Origin: Dyadobacter flavalbus
GTDB lineage: Bacteria > Bacteroidota > Bacteroidia > Cytophagales > Spirosomataceae
Assembly: GCF_006149045.1 (NCBI RefSeq)
Contig: NZ_VBSN01000027.1
Location: 682,001 to 746,000 of the forward strand
Direction: 5' to 3'
Length of the DNA: 64,000 nt
The notes under the pieces are model-generated. The model was not told the DNA's origin. It made no database searches and saw only the letters and a list, made by a program, of their open reading frames with translations. How positions within the stretch are numbered: the first letter of the stretch is position 1; each line of letters begins with the position of its first letter. A program made the translations under genes and the position numbers. This document shows positions 18,698 to 26,622 of the stretch, in pieces.

Positions 18698-19846
18698 ATG
18701 AAAGTTTACCTCGATAATGCTGCCACTACCCGCCTTGATCCGGAAGTACTGGAAGTAATGTTGCCCATTATGACGGAACAATATGGCAATCCGTCCTCCA
18801 TTCATTCACAGGGCCGGGCAGCACGTTCGGCAATAGAAAGAGCAAGAAAGAGTATTGCAGGTATTCTGAATGCAGCGCCTGCTGAAATATTCTTCACCTC
18901 GGGCGGTACCGAAGCGGATAATACGGCGATTCGTTCCAGCATTGAAACACTCAGACTGAAACATGCCGTTACTTCCCGCATCGAGCACCATGCCGTTTTG
19001 CATACGCTGGAACATCTTCATAAAGCTGGCCAAATCGAGCTTAGTTATGTGGATATCAATGAAAAAGGAGAAGTAGATCTTGAGCATCTGGAAACATTGC
19101 TGGGTTCAAATCCGCGTTCTCTCGTTTCTTTAATGCACGGCAACAATGAGATCGGCAATCTGCTTGATCTGGATTTAGCAGGAGCAATCTGTGAAAAATA
19201 TAATGCGGTTTTTCACTGTGACACGGTACAGACAATGGGCCATTACAAACATGATCTGCAGCAATTAAAGACCAATTTCATTGTCGGAGCTGCGCACAAG
19301 TTCAATGGCCCGAAAGGAGTAGGGTTTTTATACGTTAGGCCGGGCATCAAAATAGTGCCGTTTGTACACGGAGGTGCTCAGGAGCGCAACATGCGGGGCG
19401 GAACGGAAAATATTTACGGAATCGTTGGTCTCGCCAAGGCACTGGAAATTGCTTATCGTGACATGGACTCGCATGAAAAGCATATCAAAGGGCTTAAAGC
19501 ACGCATGATTGAGAAACTGCGCGAGCATATTGAAGGCGTTACTTTCAATGGCAATTCGGCCGATCTTGATAAAAGCCTTTATACGGTTCTGAATGTAAGT
19601 CTTCCGCCGTCTGAAATCAGTGATATGCTGTTGTTTAATCTGGATATTGCCGGAATTGCCGTGTCCGGCGGCAGCGCCTGTTCGAGCGGAACAGAAATCG
19701 GTTCGCATGTGCTGAATGAACTGCAGATTGATCCGGACCGCGCCAACGTCCGTTTTTCATTTGGCAAATACAATACCGAAGAAGAAATAGATTATGCGGT
19801 AAATACGCTTGCGGCATTGTACCGGAAAGAAAGCATCGCTTTATAA
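18698..19846 (+). CDS. Cysteine desulfurase (IscS/NifS type)
   Basis: PLP enzyme of 382 residues that removes sulfur from cysteine for Fe-S cluster and thio-cofactor assembly. Visible: N-terminal VYLDNAATTRLDPEVLEVM, GNPSSIHSQGR, the PLP-lysine K201 in VGAAHKFNGPKGVGF, and the persulfide loop Cys in SGGSACSSGTEIGSH. The start is ATG 18698; a TTG two codons earlier is less likely. The Fe-S scaffold genes (iscU, sufB) are not adjacent. Its 3' end runs into a palindromic terminator shared with ferrochelatase. Assignment to IscS versus NifS class is not attempted. Confidence 0.93.
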   Translation: MKVYLDNAATTRLDPEVLEVMLPIMTEQYGNPSSIHSQGRAARSAIERARKSIAGILNAAPAEIFFTSGGTEADNTAIRSSIETLRLKHAVTSRIEHHAVLHTLEHLHKAGQIELSYVDINEKGEVDLEHLETLLGSNPRSLVSLMHGNNEIGNLLDLDLAGAICEKYNAVFHCDTVQTMGHYKHDLQQLKTNFIVGAAHKFNGPKGVGFLYVRPGIKIVPFVHGGAQERNMRGGTENIYGIVGLAKALEIAYRDMDSHEKHIKGLKARMIEKLREHIEGVTFNGNSADLDKSLYTVLNVSLPPSEISDMLLFNLDIAGIAVSGGSACSSGTEIGSHVLNELQIDPDRANVRFSFGKYNTEEEIDYAVNTLAALYRKESIAL

Positions 19847-19851
19847 AATCC

Positions 19852-19880
19852 AAATCCGGCTGTATTATACAGCCGGATTT
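19852..19880. terminator. Bidirectional terminator overlapping the end of hemH
   Basis: Perfect 13-bp stem: AAATCCGGCTGTA (19852-19864) and TACAGCCGGATTT (19868-19880), loop TTA. The loop is the hemH stop codon (19865-19867 on the minus strand), and the right arm encodes the last hemH residues. It lies 5 bp after the cysteine desulfurase stop. Confidence 0.85.
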
Positions 19881-20935
19881 TTAATCATATCTTCCAGCGC
19901 TTCAATCCAGATATCGCTGTCATTCAGGCTTTCTACAAGCTGCCAGTGAATGCCGCCTTCTTTTTCAAACAATTCTTTATACTCTTCGCCCACTTCAATC
20001 GTCGTTTCCAGGCAATCAGAGACAAAAGCCGGTGAAAATGCCAGTGCATTCTTTACGCCTTTTTTGGTCAGTTCAGGAATTACTTCATCCGTGTAAGGCT
20101 TGATCCAAGGATTTTTGCCCAGCCGGGACTGAAAACAGGTTGTGTATTTTCCTTCTGGAATTCCTAATCCTTTTACCAGAAGACGTGTGGTTTCAAAGCA
20201 TTGGGCGCGGTAACAATGCTGGTTTCTGTGATCAAGCTGATTGCAGCAGCTTCCGAACTGACAAAAACTGCCGGTAACATCCCCTTTTGTAATCTGTCTT
20301 TCGGGCAAGCCGTGATAACTGAATACAAAATGGTCATAATCGCGTTCGGCCATGTATTTTTTGCCCAGATTCACAAAGCCCTCTATGAATTTGGGATGAT
20401 CCAGAAAGCGGTTTACAAAGCGGATTTCAGGAAGCACTTCCCAGTCCTGCACAACGCGCATGACTTCCTTGTAAACCGAACCCGTTGAGGCAGAGGCGTA
20501 CTGCGGAAAGAACGGAACAACAATAATCTCGGAAAGGCATTGTTTTCTTAATTCTTTCAGTCCGTTTTCAATGCTCGGACTTTGATAACGCATGGCAAGT
20601 TCTACGACATAATCGTTTCCAAGCACTTTCTGCAGTTTGTCTTTTACCGAATAGCCATAGATTTTCAGAGGAGAGCCATCCGGGCGCCAGAGCTGCTTGT
20701 AAACTTTTGCAGATTTCGGGGCACGGAACGGCGCAATAATCAGATTGATAAGCATCCATCTGTTCAGATAAGGAATATCTATAACCCTTTCATCCATCAG
20801 AAACTGACGCAAATATTTACGTACGTCAGGAACAGAAGGCGTATCCGGCGTTCCCAGATTTACAATCAGAACGCCCGTTTTATGAATTGATTTTTTAGTC
20901 GTTCTTAGAGGCTGAGTCAGTATTTCGGTACTCAT
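19865..20935 (-). CDS. hemH: Ferrochelatase
   Basis: Inserts Fe2+ into protoporphyrin IX in the last step of haem synthesis. The protein has 356 residues, normal for the family. Visible: GVLIVNLGTPDTPSVPDVRKYL at the N-terminus, RYQSPSIENGL, the active-site His in VFSYHGLPERQ, and SRLGKNPWIKPYT. A cysteine-rich insertion, C-x4-CC-x9-C-x4-C within CQFGSCCNQLDHRNQHCYRA and the following QC, lies just after the active-site block and might hold an Fe-S cluster or metal (inference). The gene is last in a minus-strand series after argF', 93 bp apart, and may have its own promoter. Confidence 0.95.
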   Translation of the reverse strand: MSTEILTQPLRTTKKSIHKTGVLIVNLGTPDTPSVPDVRKYLRQFLMDERVIDIPYLNRWMLINLIIAPFRAPKSAKVYKQLWRPDGSPLKIYGYSVKDKLQKVLGNDYVVELAMRYQSPSIENGLKELRKQCLSEIIVVPFFPQYASASTGSVYKEVMRVVQDWEVLPEIRFVNRFLDHPKFIEGFVNLGKKYMAERDYDHFVFSYHGLPERQITKGDVTGSFCQFGSCCNQLDHRNQHCYRAQCFETTRLLVKGLGIPEGKYTTCFQSRLGKNPWIKPYTDEVIPELTKKGVKNALAFSPAFVSDCLETTIEVGEEYKELFEKEGGIHWQLVESLNDSDIWIEALEDMIKNPAV

Positions 20936-21028
20936 TACAAGTATTTGTTTTCAGGTATTTTGAAGATGCCGTATTTCATATTAACTGCATCCTGATCTTT
21001 AAAAGTTCGTTTCCGAAAGTGTAATTCT

Positions 21029-21976
21029 TTATAATCCCAGCAGCACTTCGCGAAGTACAGCCTGCGCAGACCACTCGCGGTTTGCCGCCTGTTCAATAAC
21101 AAGAGACCTTGGGCCGTCCAGCACTTCATCGGCAACCTTCATATTGCGCCGTAAAGGCAGGCAGTGCATGAATTTTCCATTGTCTGTCAAAGCCATCTTG
21201 GCTTCGGTAATCATCCAGGAAGGATCGCTTGTGAGTACTTGTCCGTAATGCTGATAAGACGACCAGTTTTTCCCGTACACGAAGTCGGCACCTTCCAATG
21301 CTTTGTCCTGATCGTAAATAACCTGGCCTTTTCCGACAAATTCCGGTGCCAGATCGTAGCCTTCGGGGTGTGTGATAACCAGCTCAACATCCATCGGGTT
21401 CATCCATTCGCAAAAGGAGTTGGCAACGGCCTGCGGCAACGCCTTGAAGTGCGGAAGCCACGTCAGCACGACTTTGGGACGCTGTTTGATCTTGAATTCT
21501 TCAATGGTAATACAATCCGCCAACGACTGCAGCGGATGCCTTGTGGCAGATTCAAGATTGACAATCGGAACGTCGGCGTATTTTTTAAACTGTTCGAAAA
21601 CAATTTCAGAATAGTCTTTTTCCCGATCCTGAAGACCTGCAAAGGAACGGATTCCGATGATGTCACAATAGCTGCCGATTACCGCCGCTGCTTCCTTTAC
21701 ATGTTCCGCTTTGTCGCCGTTCATGATGACGCCTTCTTCCATTTCCAGACCCCAGCCATCCTGTCCTACATTCATCGTAATCACATTAAGTCCGAGATTT
21801 TGCGCCGCCTTTTGCGTGCTGATCCGGGTTCTTAAGCTGGAATTGAAAAACAGGAGTCCGATTGTTTTGTTTTTACCAAGCCCAATATTGACAAAAGGAT
21901 CACGCTTTGCAGCGATGCCGTTTGTAATAAGCTGATTCAGGTCGGTTACGTCTTTTATGGAAAGAAAATGTTTCAT
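21029..21976 (-). CDS. argF': N-acylornithine carbamoyltransferase, probably N-succinylornithine-specific
   Basis: Transcarbamylase of 315 residues from the N-acylornithine branch (AOTCase/SOTCase). It transfers carbamoyl from carbamoyl phosphate to an N-acylated ornithine. The carbamoyl phosphate loop is SSLRTR (residues 46-51), and the C-terminal signature is HCLPLRRNMK with the conserved lysine. The sequence resembles the Bacteroides fragilis SOTCase throughout (GVIMNGDKAEH, ATRHPLQSLAD, THPEGYDLAPEFVG). At residue 90, the position known to set acyl specificity (Glu in Xanthomonas AOTCase, Pro in B. fragilis SOTCase), this protein has Ala. It is downstream of argD with a 74-bp gap. Classical ArgF activity on free ornithine is unlikely. 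Confidence 0.9.
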   Translation of the reverse strand: MKHFLSIKDVTDLNQLITNGIAAKRDPFVNIGLGKNKTIGLLFFNSSLRTRISTQKAAQNLGLNVITMNVGQDGWGLEMEEGVIMNGDKAEHVKEAAAVIGSYCDIIGIRSFAGLQDREKDYSEIVFEQFKKYADVPIVNLESATRHPLQSLADCITIEEFKIKQRPKVVLTWLPHFKALPQAVANSFCEWMNPMDVELVITHPEGYDLAPEFVGKGQVIYDQDKALEGADFVYGKNWSSYQHYGQVLTSDPSWMITEAKMALTDNGKFMHCLPLRRNMKVADEVLDGPRSLVIEQAANREWSAQAVLREVLLGL

Positions 21977-22050
21977 CAGTTCAGATCAGTAGCAAAGTTC
22001 CGGATAGGTACCGTTCCTTTTATATCAATATTCAGGTGTAATTATTAATT

Positions 22051-23187
22051 TCAAACGGCAGCAACCGATACTTCTTTTCTCAATGCTTCCAGGAACATAT
22101 CGGCTTCATTTTTGCCCAATGCCAGCGAAGGCAGCAAACGAATTGTATTCGCGCCGGCAACTCCTGTAAACATTTTGTGTTCAAACAGCAGTTTATTCCG
22201 TAAATCTTTCACGGCAAAATCGTATTCTATCCCAATCATCAGCCCGCGCCCTCTCAGTTCCTTGTATCCGCCGATTTCCTCAATTCCTCTAAAAAGATAG
22301 TTGCCGATTTCAGCAGCATTTTCCATCAGGTTTTCATCTTTCATGATATCCAGAACAGCAACGCCGGCGGCACATGCCAGGTGATTTCCTCCGAAAGTAG
22401 TTCCCAGCAAACCGTAGCTTGCCTTGAATTTGGGAGAAATCAGGATTCCGCCGATCGGAAACCCGTTGCCCATTCCTTTTGCCATGGAAATAATGTCCGC
22501 TTCAATTCCGCTGAACTGGAAAGAAAAGAACTTTCCGGTACGCCCGTAACCGCATTGTACGCTGTCCATAATGAGAATAGCACCGGTTTCGTCGCATTTG
22601 CTTCTCAATGCCTGTAAAAACTCGTCCGTACAAACATTGATCCCGCCAACGCCCTGAATCCCTTCTACGATAACGGCACAAACTTCATCTGTAATGCCTT
22701 GTTCCAGCGACTCAACATCGTTGAAAGGCAGGAAAGTAACGTGCTTGTTATAATTTACCGGAGCAACAATGGACGGATTGTCCGTTGCAGCCACAGCGCC
22801 TGCAGTACGTCCGTGAAAGGATTTTGTAAAGGAAACAACCTTGGTGCGTCCATTATGAAAAGAGGCCAGTTTCAGCGCATTTTCGTTGGCTTCCGCTCCC
22901 GAATTGCATAAAAACAGCTTGTAATCAGGATGTCCGGAAAGCGCACCGAGCTTTTCAGCAAGTTCTTCCTGCAAGGATATTTTAACCGAATTGGAGTAAA
23001 AGCTGATTGCATGAAGCTGTTTGGTCAGCATTTCTACGTAATACGGATGGCAGTGACCAACCGAAATAACTGCATGGCCGCCGTACAGATCAAGGTATTT
23101 GGTCCCGTTCTGGTCCCATAAATAACTTCCCTGCGCCTTGACCGGCTCTATATCGTAAATAGGGTATACATCAAATAAATGTGACAT
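22051..23187 (-). CDS. argD: N-acylornithine aminotransferase
   Basis: Class-III PLP aminotransferase of 378 residues, making N-acylornithine from the semialdehyde. Visible: YLDLYGGHAVISVGHCHP, NSGAEANENALKLA, KSFHGRTAGAVAAT, the PLP Asp in ILIMDSVQCGYGRTG, and the lysine in SMAKGMGNGFPIGG. The usual D-E pair before VQ is D-S here, a mild deviation. ATG 23187 is chosen (MSHLFDVYPIYDI); an in-frame TTG at 23226 abuts the argC stop and would add 13 residues. Position between argC and argF' fixes the pathway role; acyl group (acetyl or succinyl) follows the argF' argument. Confidence 0.93.
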   Translation of the reverse strand: MSHLFDVYPIYDIEPVKAQGSYLWDQNGTKYLDLYGGHAVISVGHCHPYYVEMLTKQLHAISFYSNSVKISLQEELAEKLGALSGHPDYKLFLCNSGAEANENALKLASFHNGRTKVVSFTKSFHGRTAGAVAATDNPSIVAPVNYNKHVTFLPFNDVESLEQGITDEVCAVIVEGIQGVGGINVCTDEFLQALRSKCDETGAILIMDSVQCGYGRTGKFFSFQFSGIEADIISMAKGMGNGFPIGGILISPKFKASYGLLGTTFGGNHLACAAGVAVLDIMKDENLMENAAEIGNYLFRGIEEIGGYKELRGRGLMIGIEYDFAVKDLRNKLLFEHKMFTGVAGANTIRLLPSLALGKNEADMFLEALRKEVSVAAV

Positions 23188-23226
23188 TTCCGTTTGATTA
23201 AGATGTCTTCTGATTTTATTTAACAA

Positions 23227-24234
23227 TTAAAAAGCAGGTGCTTTCAGTCTTAATCCGGCATCTTCCGGCAATCCGAAAAGCAGATTCAGGTTTTGTACCG
23301 CCTGTCCGGAAGCACCTTTTGTAAGATTGTCTATAATGCTTGTAACCAGCAACTTTCCGTCATGCACTTCCAGGCTGATGAGGCATTTGTTAGTATTGAC
23401 AACCTGTTTCAGATCAACCGGTGCATCGCTTACATGCGTAAATGGATGCGAAGCATAAAAGTCCTTATAAAGATTTTTTGCTTCTTCAATGGTGCCGCTG
23501 AAGGTGGTATAAACATTGGCCATAATGCCGCGCGTGTAATCGCCGCGATACGGAATGAAGTTGATGGCTTTGTCAAATCCATTCTGAAGCCTGCCTACGC
23601 TCATCTTGATTTCGGTCAGATGCTGATGCGTAAATGCCTTGTAAACAGACATATTGTTGTTCCGCCAGGTAAAATGTGTTGTCGGGCTCAATGCCTGACC
23701 TGCGCCTGTACTTCCCGTAACGGCACTGACATGAATTTCATCGTTAATTAAACCCGCATTGGCCAATGGCAGAATAGCAAGTTCAATACTGGTTGCAAAA
23801 CAGCCCGGATTGGCAATTTTACGGGCAGTTCTGATTTTGTCTTTCTGCAATTCAGGCAATCCGTAAATAAAGCCTTCCGACTCATTGCGGAAATCGGTAC
23901 TCAGGTCAATGATTTTTACAGATTCCGGAACCGTAAATTCTGACAAAAACTTTTTTGATTCTCCATGTCCGGAACAAAGGAAAATGGCATGAAGATCCGT
24001 TGCATTCAGTAATTCCTGCATATCATTTCCGGTAAAAACCAGTTCTGTATCGCCCAGAAGATCCGTATGCGTGGCATAAACCGGTTTCCCAGCCTGACTT
24101 TTACTATGTGCAAAAGCAATATTTACATTGGGATGATTAATCAGAATTCGGATCAGTTCTCCGCCTGTGTATCCCGCCGCACCAATTATTCCTATATTAA
24201 TAGAATTTGCAGTACTATGTGTTAATGAGTCCAT
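23227..24234 (-). CDS. argC: N-acyl-gamma-glutamyl-phosphate reductase
   Basis: Reduces N-acyl-glutamyl-5-phosphate to the semialdehyde with NADPH. The protein has 335 residues. The Rossmann motif is IGIIGAAGYTGGELIRIL, the catalytic cysteine is C145 in ANPGCFATS, and the downstream block is SAVTGSTGAGQ with HFTWRNNN. The gene starts 11 bp after argG ends, and argD follows immediately, so these are one transcription unit. The size and motifs are typical. Confidence 0.96.
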   Translation of the reverse strand: MDSLTHSTANSINIGIIGAAGYTGGELIRILINHPNVNIAFAHSKSQAGKPVYATHTDLLGDTELVFTGNDMQELLNATDLHAIFLCSGHGESKKFLSEFTVPESVKIIDLSTDFRNESEGFIYGLPELQKDKIRTARKIANPGCFATSIELAILPLANAGLINDEIHVSAVTGSTGAGQALSPTTHFTWRNNNMSVYKAFTHQHLTEIKMSVGRLQNGFDKAINFIPYRGDYTRGIMANVYTTFSGTIEEAKNLYKDFYASHPFTHVSDAPVDLKQVVNTNKCLISLEVHDGKLLVTSIIDNLTKGASGQAVQNLNLLFGLPEDAGLRLKAPAF

Positions 24235-24245
24235 ATATTAAATGA

Positions 24246-25448
24246 TTAACTTTCTAAGGACTCACTTACTTTCTGATAAATCATTACCTGATTGGAAGCT
24301 ACTTTCGAAAAACCGCGGACGTCGTCACCAGTCCAGGCATTGTTCATTTCGCCGTAGCTGCCGAATTTGGAAGACATCAGATCAAACGGCGATTCGATTC
24401 CTTCCACATGAAAACGATATGGTGCCAGAAAAACATGGACTTTTCCTGTAACATGCGATTGCGTGTCCGTCAGGAAAGTTTCAATGTTGCGCATCACCGG
24501 TTCTACAAACTGACCTTTGTGCAGCAGGCTTCCGTACCAGTTTGAAAGCTGTTCTTTCCAGTAAAGCTGCTGTTCGCTCAGCACATGTTTTTCCAGCGTA
24601 TGATGCGCTTTGATAATAATCAGCGGCGCGGCAGCTTCAAAACCGACACGGCCTTTGATACCGATAATCGTATCACCAACATGAATATCCCGCCCGATTC
24701 CGAAAGGCTGTGCAATGGCGGCAAGTTTCTGAATGGCCTGAACCGGATTGTCAAAAGTTTCTCCGGCAACGGCTTTCAGTTCGCCTTTTATAAATTCAAG
24801 CGTAATGGTTTCCGGCTCGGTTTTGGAAACCTGCGTAGGCCATGCCGATTCCGGCAGGTATTGTTCAGAAGTCAATGTCTCTTTTCCACCGACGGAAGTT
24901 CCCCAAAGTCCTTTATTGATGCTATAAGCCGCTTTTGCCCATTCACGTCCGACGCCTTTGTTGGTCAGATATTCGATTTCGGCTTCGCGGGAAAGTTTAA
25001 GGTCACGGATCGGCGTAATGATTTCAGCTTCCGGAATGATGATACGAAAAGCCATATCAAAACGAACCTGATCGTTTCCGGCGCCTGTACTTCCGTGTGC
25101 AATGGCACTGGCGCCTATTTCTTTGGCATATTCCGCAACGGCAACCGCCTGGAACACGCGTTCTGCACTTACGGAAAGCGGGTAAGTATTATTTTTAAGG
25201 ATATTTCCGAAGATCAGATATTTGATGCAATCATTATAATAATCGCTGGTCTTGGAAATCGTTGCATGTTTTTTTACGCCAAGAGCGTATGCGTTGGCTT
25301 CAATCGTTTTCAGTTCTTCTTCGGAAAAGCCGCCGGTATCCACCAGAACAGAATGAACTTCATAACCTTTATCCTCGGCTAAATATTTAACACAAAAGGA
25401 GGTATCTAATCCTCCGCTGAACGCTAATACTACTTTTGGCTGTGACAT
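24246..25448 (-). CDS. argG: Argininosuccinate synthase
   Basis: Joins citrulline and aspartate using ATP. The protein has 400 residues. The N-type ATP pyrophosphatase P-loop is AFSGGLDTSFCVKYLA at the N-terminus; further blocks are AHGSTGAGNDQVRFD, GRDIHVGDTIIGIKGR and HVFLAPYRF. It is the second gene of the leftward arginine cluster, after the GNAT gene, but a terminator-like hairpin lies between them (25498-25544). Citrulline for this step would come from deacylation of N-acylcitrulline by the ArgE-like enzyme at 29643-30719. Confidence 0.97.
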   Translation of the reverse strand: MSQPKVVLAFSGGLDTSFCVKYLAEDKGYEVHSVLVDTGGFSEEELKTIEANAYALGVKKHATISKTSDYYNDCIKYLIFGNILKNNTYPLSVSAERVFQAVAVAEYAKEIGASAIAHGSTGAGNDQVRFDMAFRIIIPEAEIITPIRDLKLSREAEIEYLTNKGVGREWAKAAYSINKGLWGTSVGGKETLTSEQYLPESAWPTQVSKTEPETITLEFIKGELKAVAGETFDNPVQAIQKLAAIAQPFGIGRDIHVGDTIIGIKGRVGFEAAAPLIIIKAHHTLEKHVLSEQQLYWKEQLSNWYGSLLHKGQFVEPVMRNIETFLTDTQSHVTGKVHVFLAPYRFHVEGIESPFDLMSSKFGSYGEMNNAWTGDDVRGFSKVASNQVMIYQKVSESLES

Positions 25449-25497
25449 TATAAAAACGGGATTCTATTAAATGCTGAAAATGGAAGTACAAAGTAAC

Positions 25498-25544
25498 AAA
25501 AAATACCTCGCTTCGGCTTGTTTTGACTGCCGGGCGAGGTATTT
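25498..25544 (-). terminator. Terminator or attenuator between the GNAT gene and argG
   Basis: AAATACCTCGC (25501-25511) and GCGAGGTATTT (25534-25544) form an 11-bp stem with a nested CGGC/GCCG pair in the loop. On the minus strand the hairpin is followed by six T (25503-25498). It may end or attenuate transcription from the GNAT gene. A near-consensus box TTACTTTG (25496-25489, minus) follows, which could start argG. Confidence 0.65.
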
Positions 25545-25580
25545 AAAAGATATATAAGATCTGTAAATGAATGCGGTACT

Positions 25581-26285
25581 TTAATGTACGAGCACGGCCC
25601 CGGCGTTTTTCTTTTTGGCGCGTTCTTCCCTTCGCAGTAAAATGCGTTGTTTGATACGCATCCAGCGCTCATAAAGGCTCGACTCTTTCAGGAAATCCCA
25701 GGAAGTTTTTTCCACTTCCGGTTTTTTCTTGTCGTCCGGGTTATACATCATGCCGGTGCAAAGACAGTGCTTTCTGCCGGTACGCGTCAAAACATCGTAA
25801 TTAACGCAGCTTGCACAACCTTTCCAGAACGCGTCGTCCGCAGGAAGTTCGCTGAACGTAACGGGTTCATAGCCAAGGTCCGAATTGATTTTCATAACCG
25901 GCAAGCTCGTCGTGATACCAATGATTTTGGCATCCGGGTATTTGGTGCGTGACAGTTCAAACGCCTTTTGCTTGATTGCCTTGGCCATTCCGCTGTTGCG
26001 GAAATCAGGATGTACGATAAGGCCTGAATTCGCTACGAACTTTCCGTGTTCCCACGTTTCTATATAGCAGAAACCAACCCATTCGCCGGTTTCCGTTGTT
26101 GCAATAATTGCTTTTCCTTCCACCATTTTCTCCATGATATAAACAGGAGAACGTTTGGCTATTCCGGTACCACGCTTTTTGGCGCTCTCTTCCATTTCTG
26201 CACAGATAATTTCGGCAAAACGGAAATGATTTTCATTGGCAGTCTGAACGATAAACTTACTGCCCACTACTTCGGTATTTTTCAT
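25581..26285 (-). CDS. GNAT acyltransferase, candidate N-acylglutamate synthase
   Basis: Acetyl-CoA-type acyltransferase of 234 residues and first gene of the arginine cluster. The GNAT core spans about residues 10-145, with the CoA-binding motif A at SGLIVHPDFRNSGMAKAIKQ. A C-terminal extension carries four cysteines, C157, C160, C174 and C176 (CASC and CLC), suited to bind a metal, then a basic tail (RIKQRILLRREERAKKK). Known bacterial ArgA or ArgJ genes are absent from this cluster, and the order GNAT-argG-argC-argD is shared by other Bacteroidota as I recall it. I therefore infer that it makes N-acetyl- or N-succinylglutamate. The alternative is an unrelated acyltransferase. Confidence 0.72.
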   Translation of the reverse strand: MKNTEVVGSKFIVQTANENHFRFAEIICAEMEESAKKRGTGIAKRSPVYIMEKMVEGKAIIATTETGEWVGFCYIETWEHGKFVANSGLIVHPDFRNSGMAKAIKQKAFELSRTKYPDAKIIGITTSLPVMKINSDLGYEPVTFSELPADDAFWKGCASCVNYDVLTRTGRKHCLCTGMMYNPDDKKKPEVEKTSWDFLKESSLYERWMRIKQRILLRREERAKKKNAGAVLVH

Positions 26286-26622
26286 TGATGGCTACTCTGA
26301 CAAAAATGTTCGAAACAATAATTAATATACCCAGAATAAAAACGATGGGACGTTTCAGGAATTATAAAGGAAAAAGGGGTATAAAAGCTTTACCACGTAG
26401 GTAAAAGATAATCATGCGGTCCGCGGGGACCTGAATCGGAAAGGCGTAGTATGAAGAACAGTATGTATGCCGTTGTTGTTCATTGACTTGGTTGTGTGTC
26501 GTAGTAAGGTGCAAATTTTGAAAAAAAAATTGTCACTCCAAAGAAACAGAAAATATATTTTTATGGTTCGTTTGATGCGTTAAATTCTAACAGCTGCTGA
26601 TAAATTCTAACTAACTGCTTCA
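26286..26622. promoter_or_regulatory. Divergent control region between the arginine and aat/proline operons
   Basis: A 337-bp gap with no convincing gene. It contains GGTCCGCGGGGACC (a 5-bp-arm hairpin near 26415-26435) and an exact 11-bp direct repeat TAAATTCTAAC at 26581-26591 and 26601-26611, two helical turns apart, just before the aat start. A near-consensus minus-strand box CATTTTTG lies about 15 bp before the GNAT start. Confidence 0.5.
26581..26611 (+). repeat. 11-bp direct repeat spaced 20 bp, upstream of aat
   Basis: TAAATTCTAAC occurs at 26581-26591 and again at 26601-26611, 12 bp before ATG 26623. The 20-bp period places both copies on the same DNA face, as for a protein binding site. 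Confidence 0.45.

Noticed and set aside
23188..23226. TTG start for argD abutting the argC stop
   Set aside because: Kept as an alternative; ATG 23187 gives the usual N-terminus and needs no rare start.
26410..26440. tRNA or small structured RNA around GGTCCGCGGGGACC
   Set aside because: Only one short stem is present; no cloverleaf, anticodon arm or TPsiC-like sequence.
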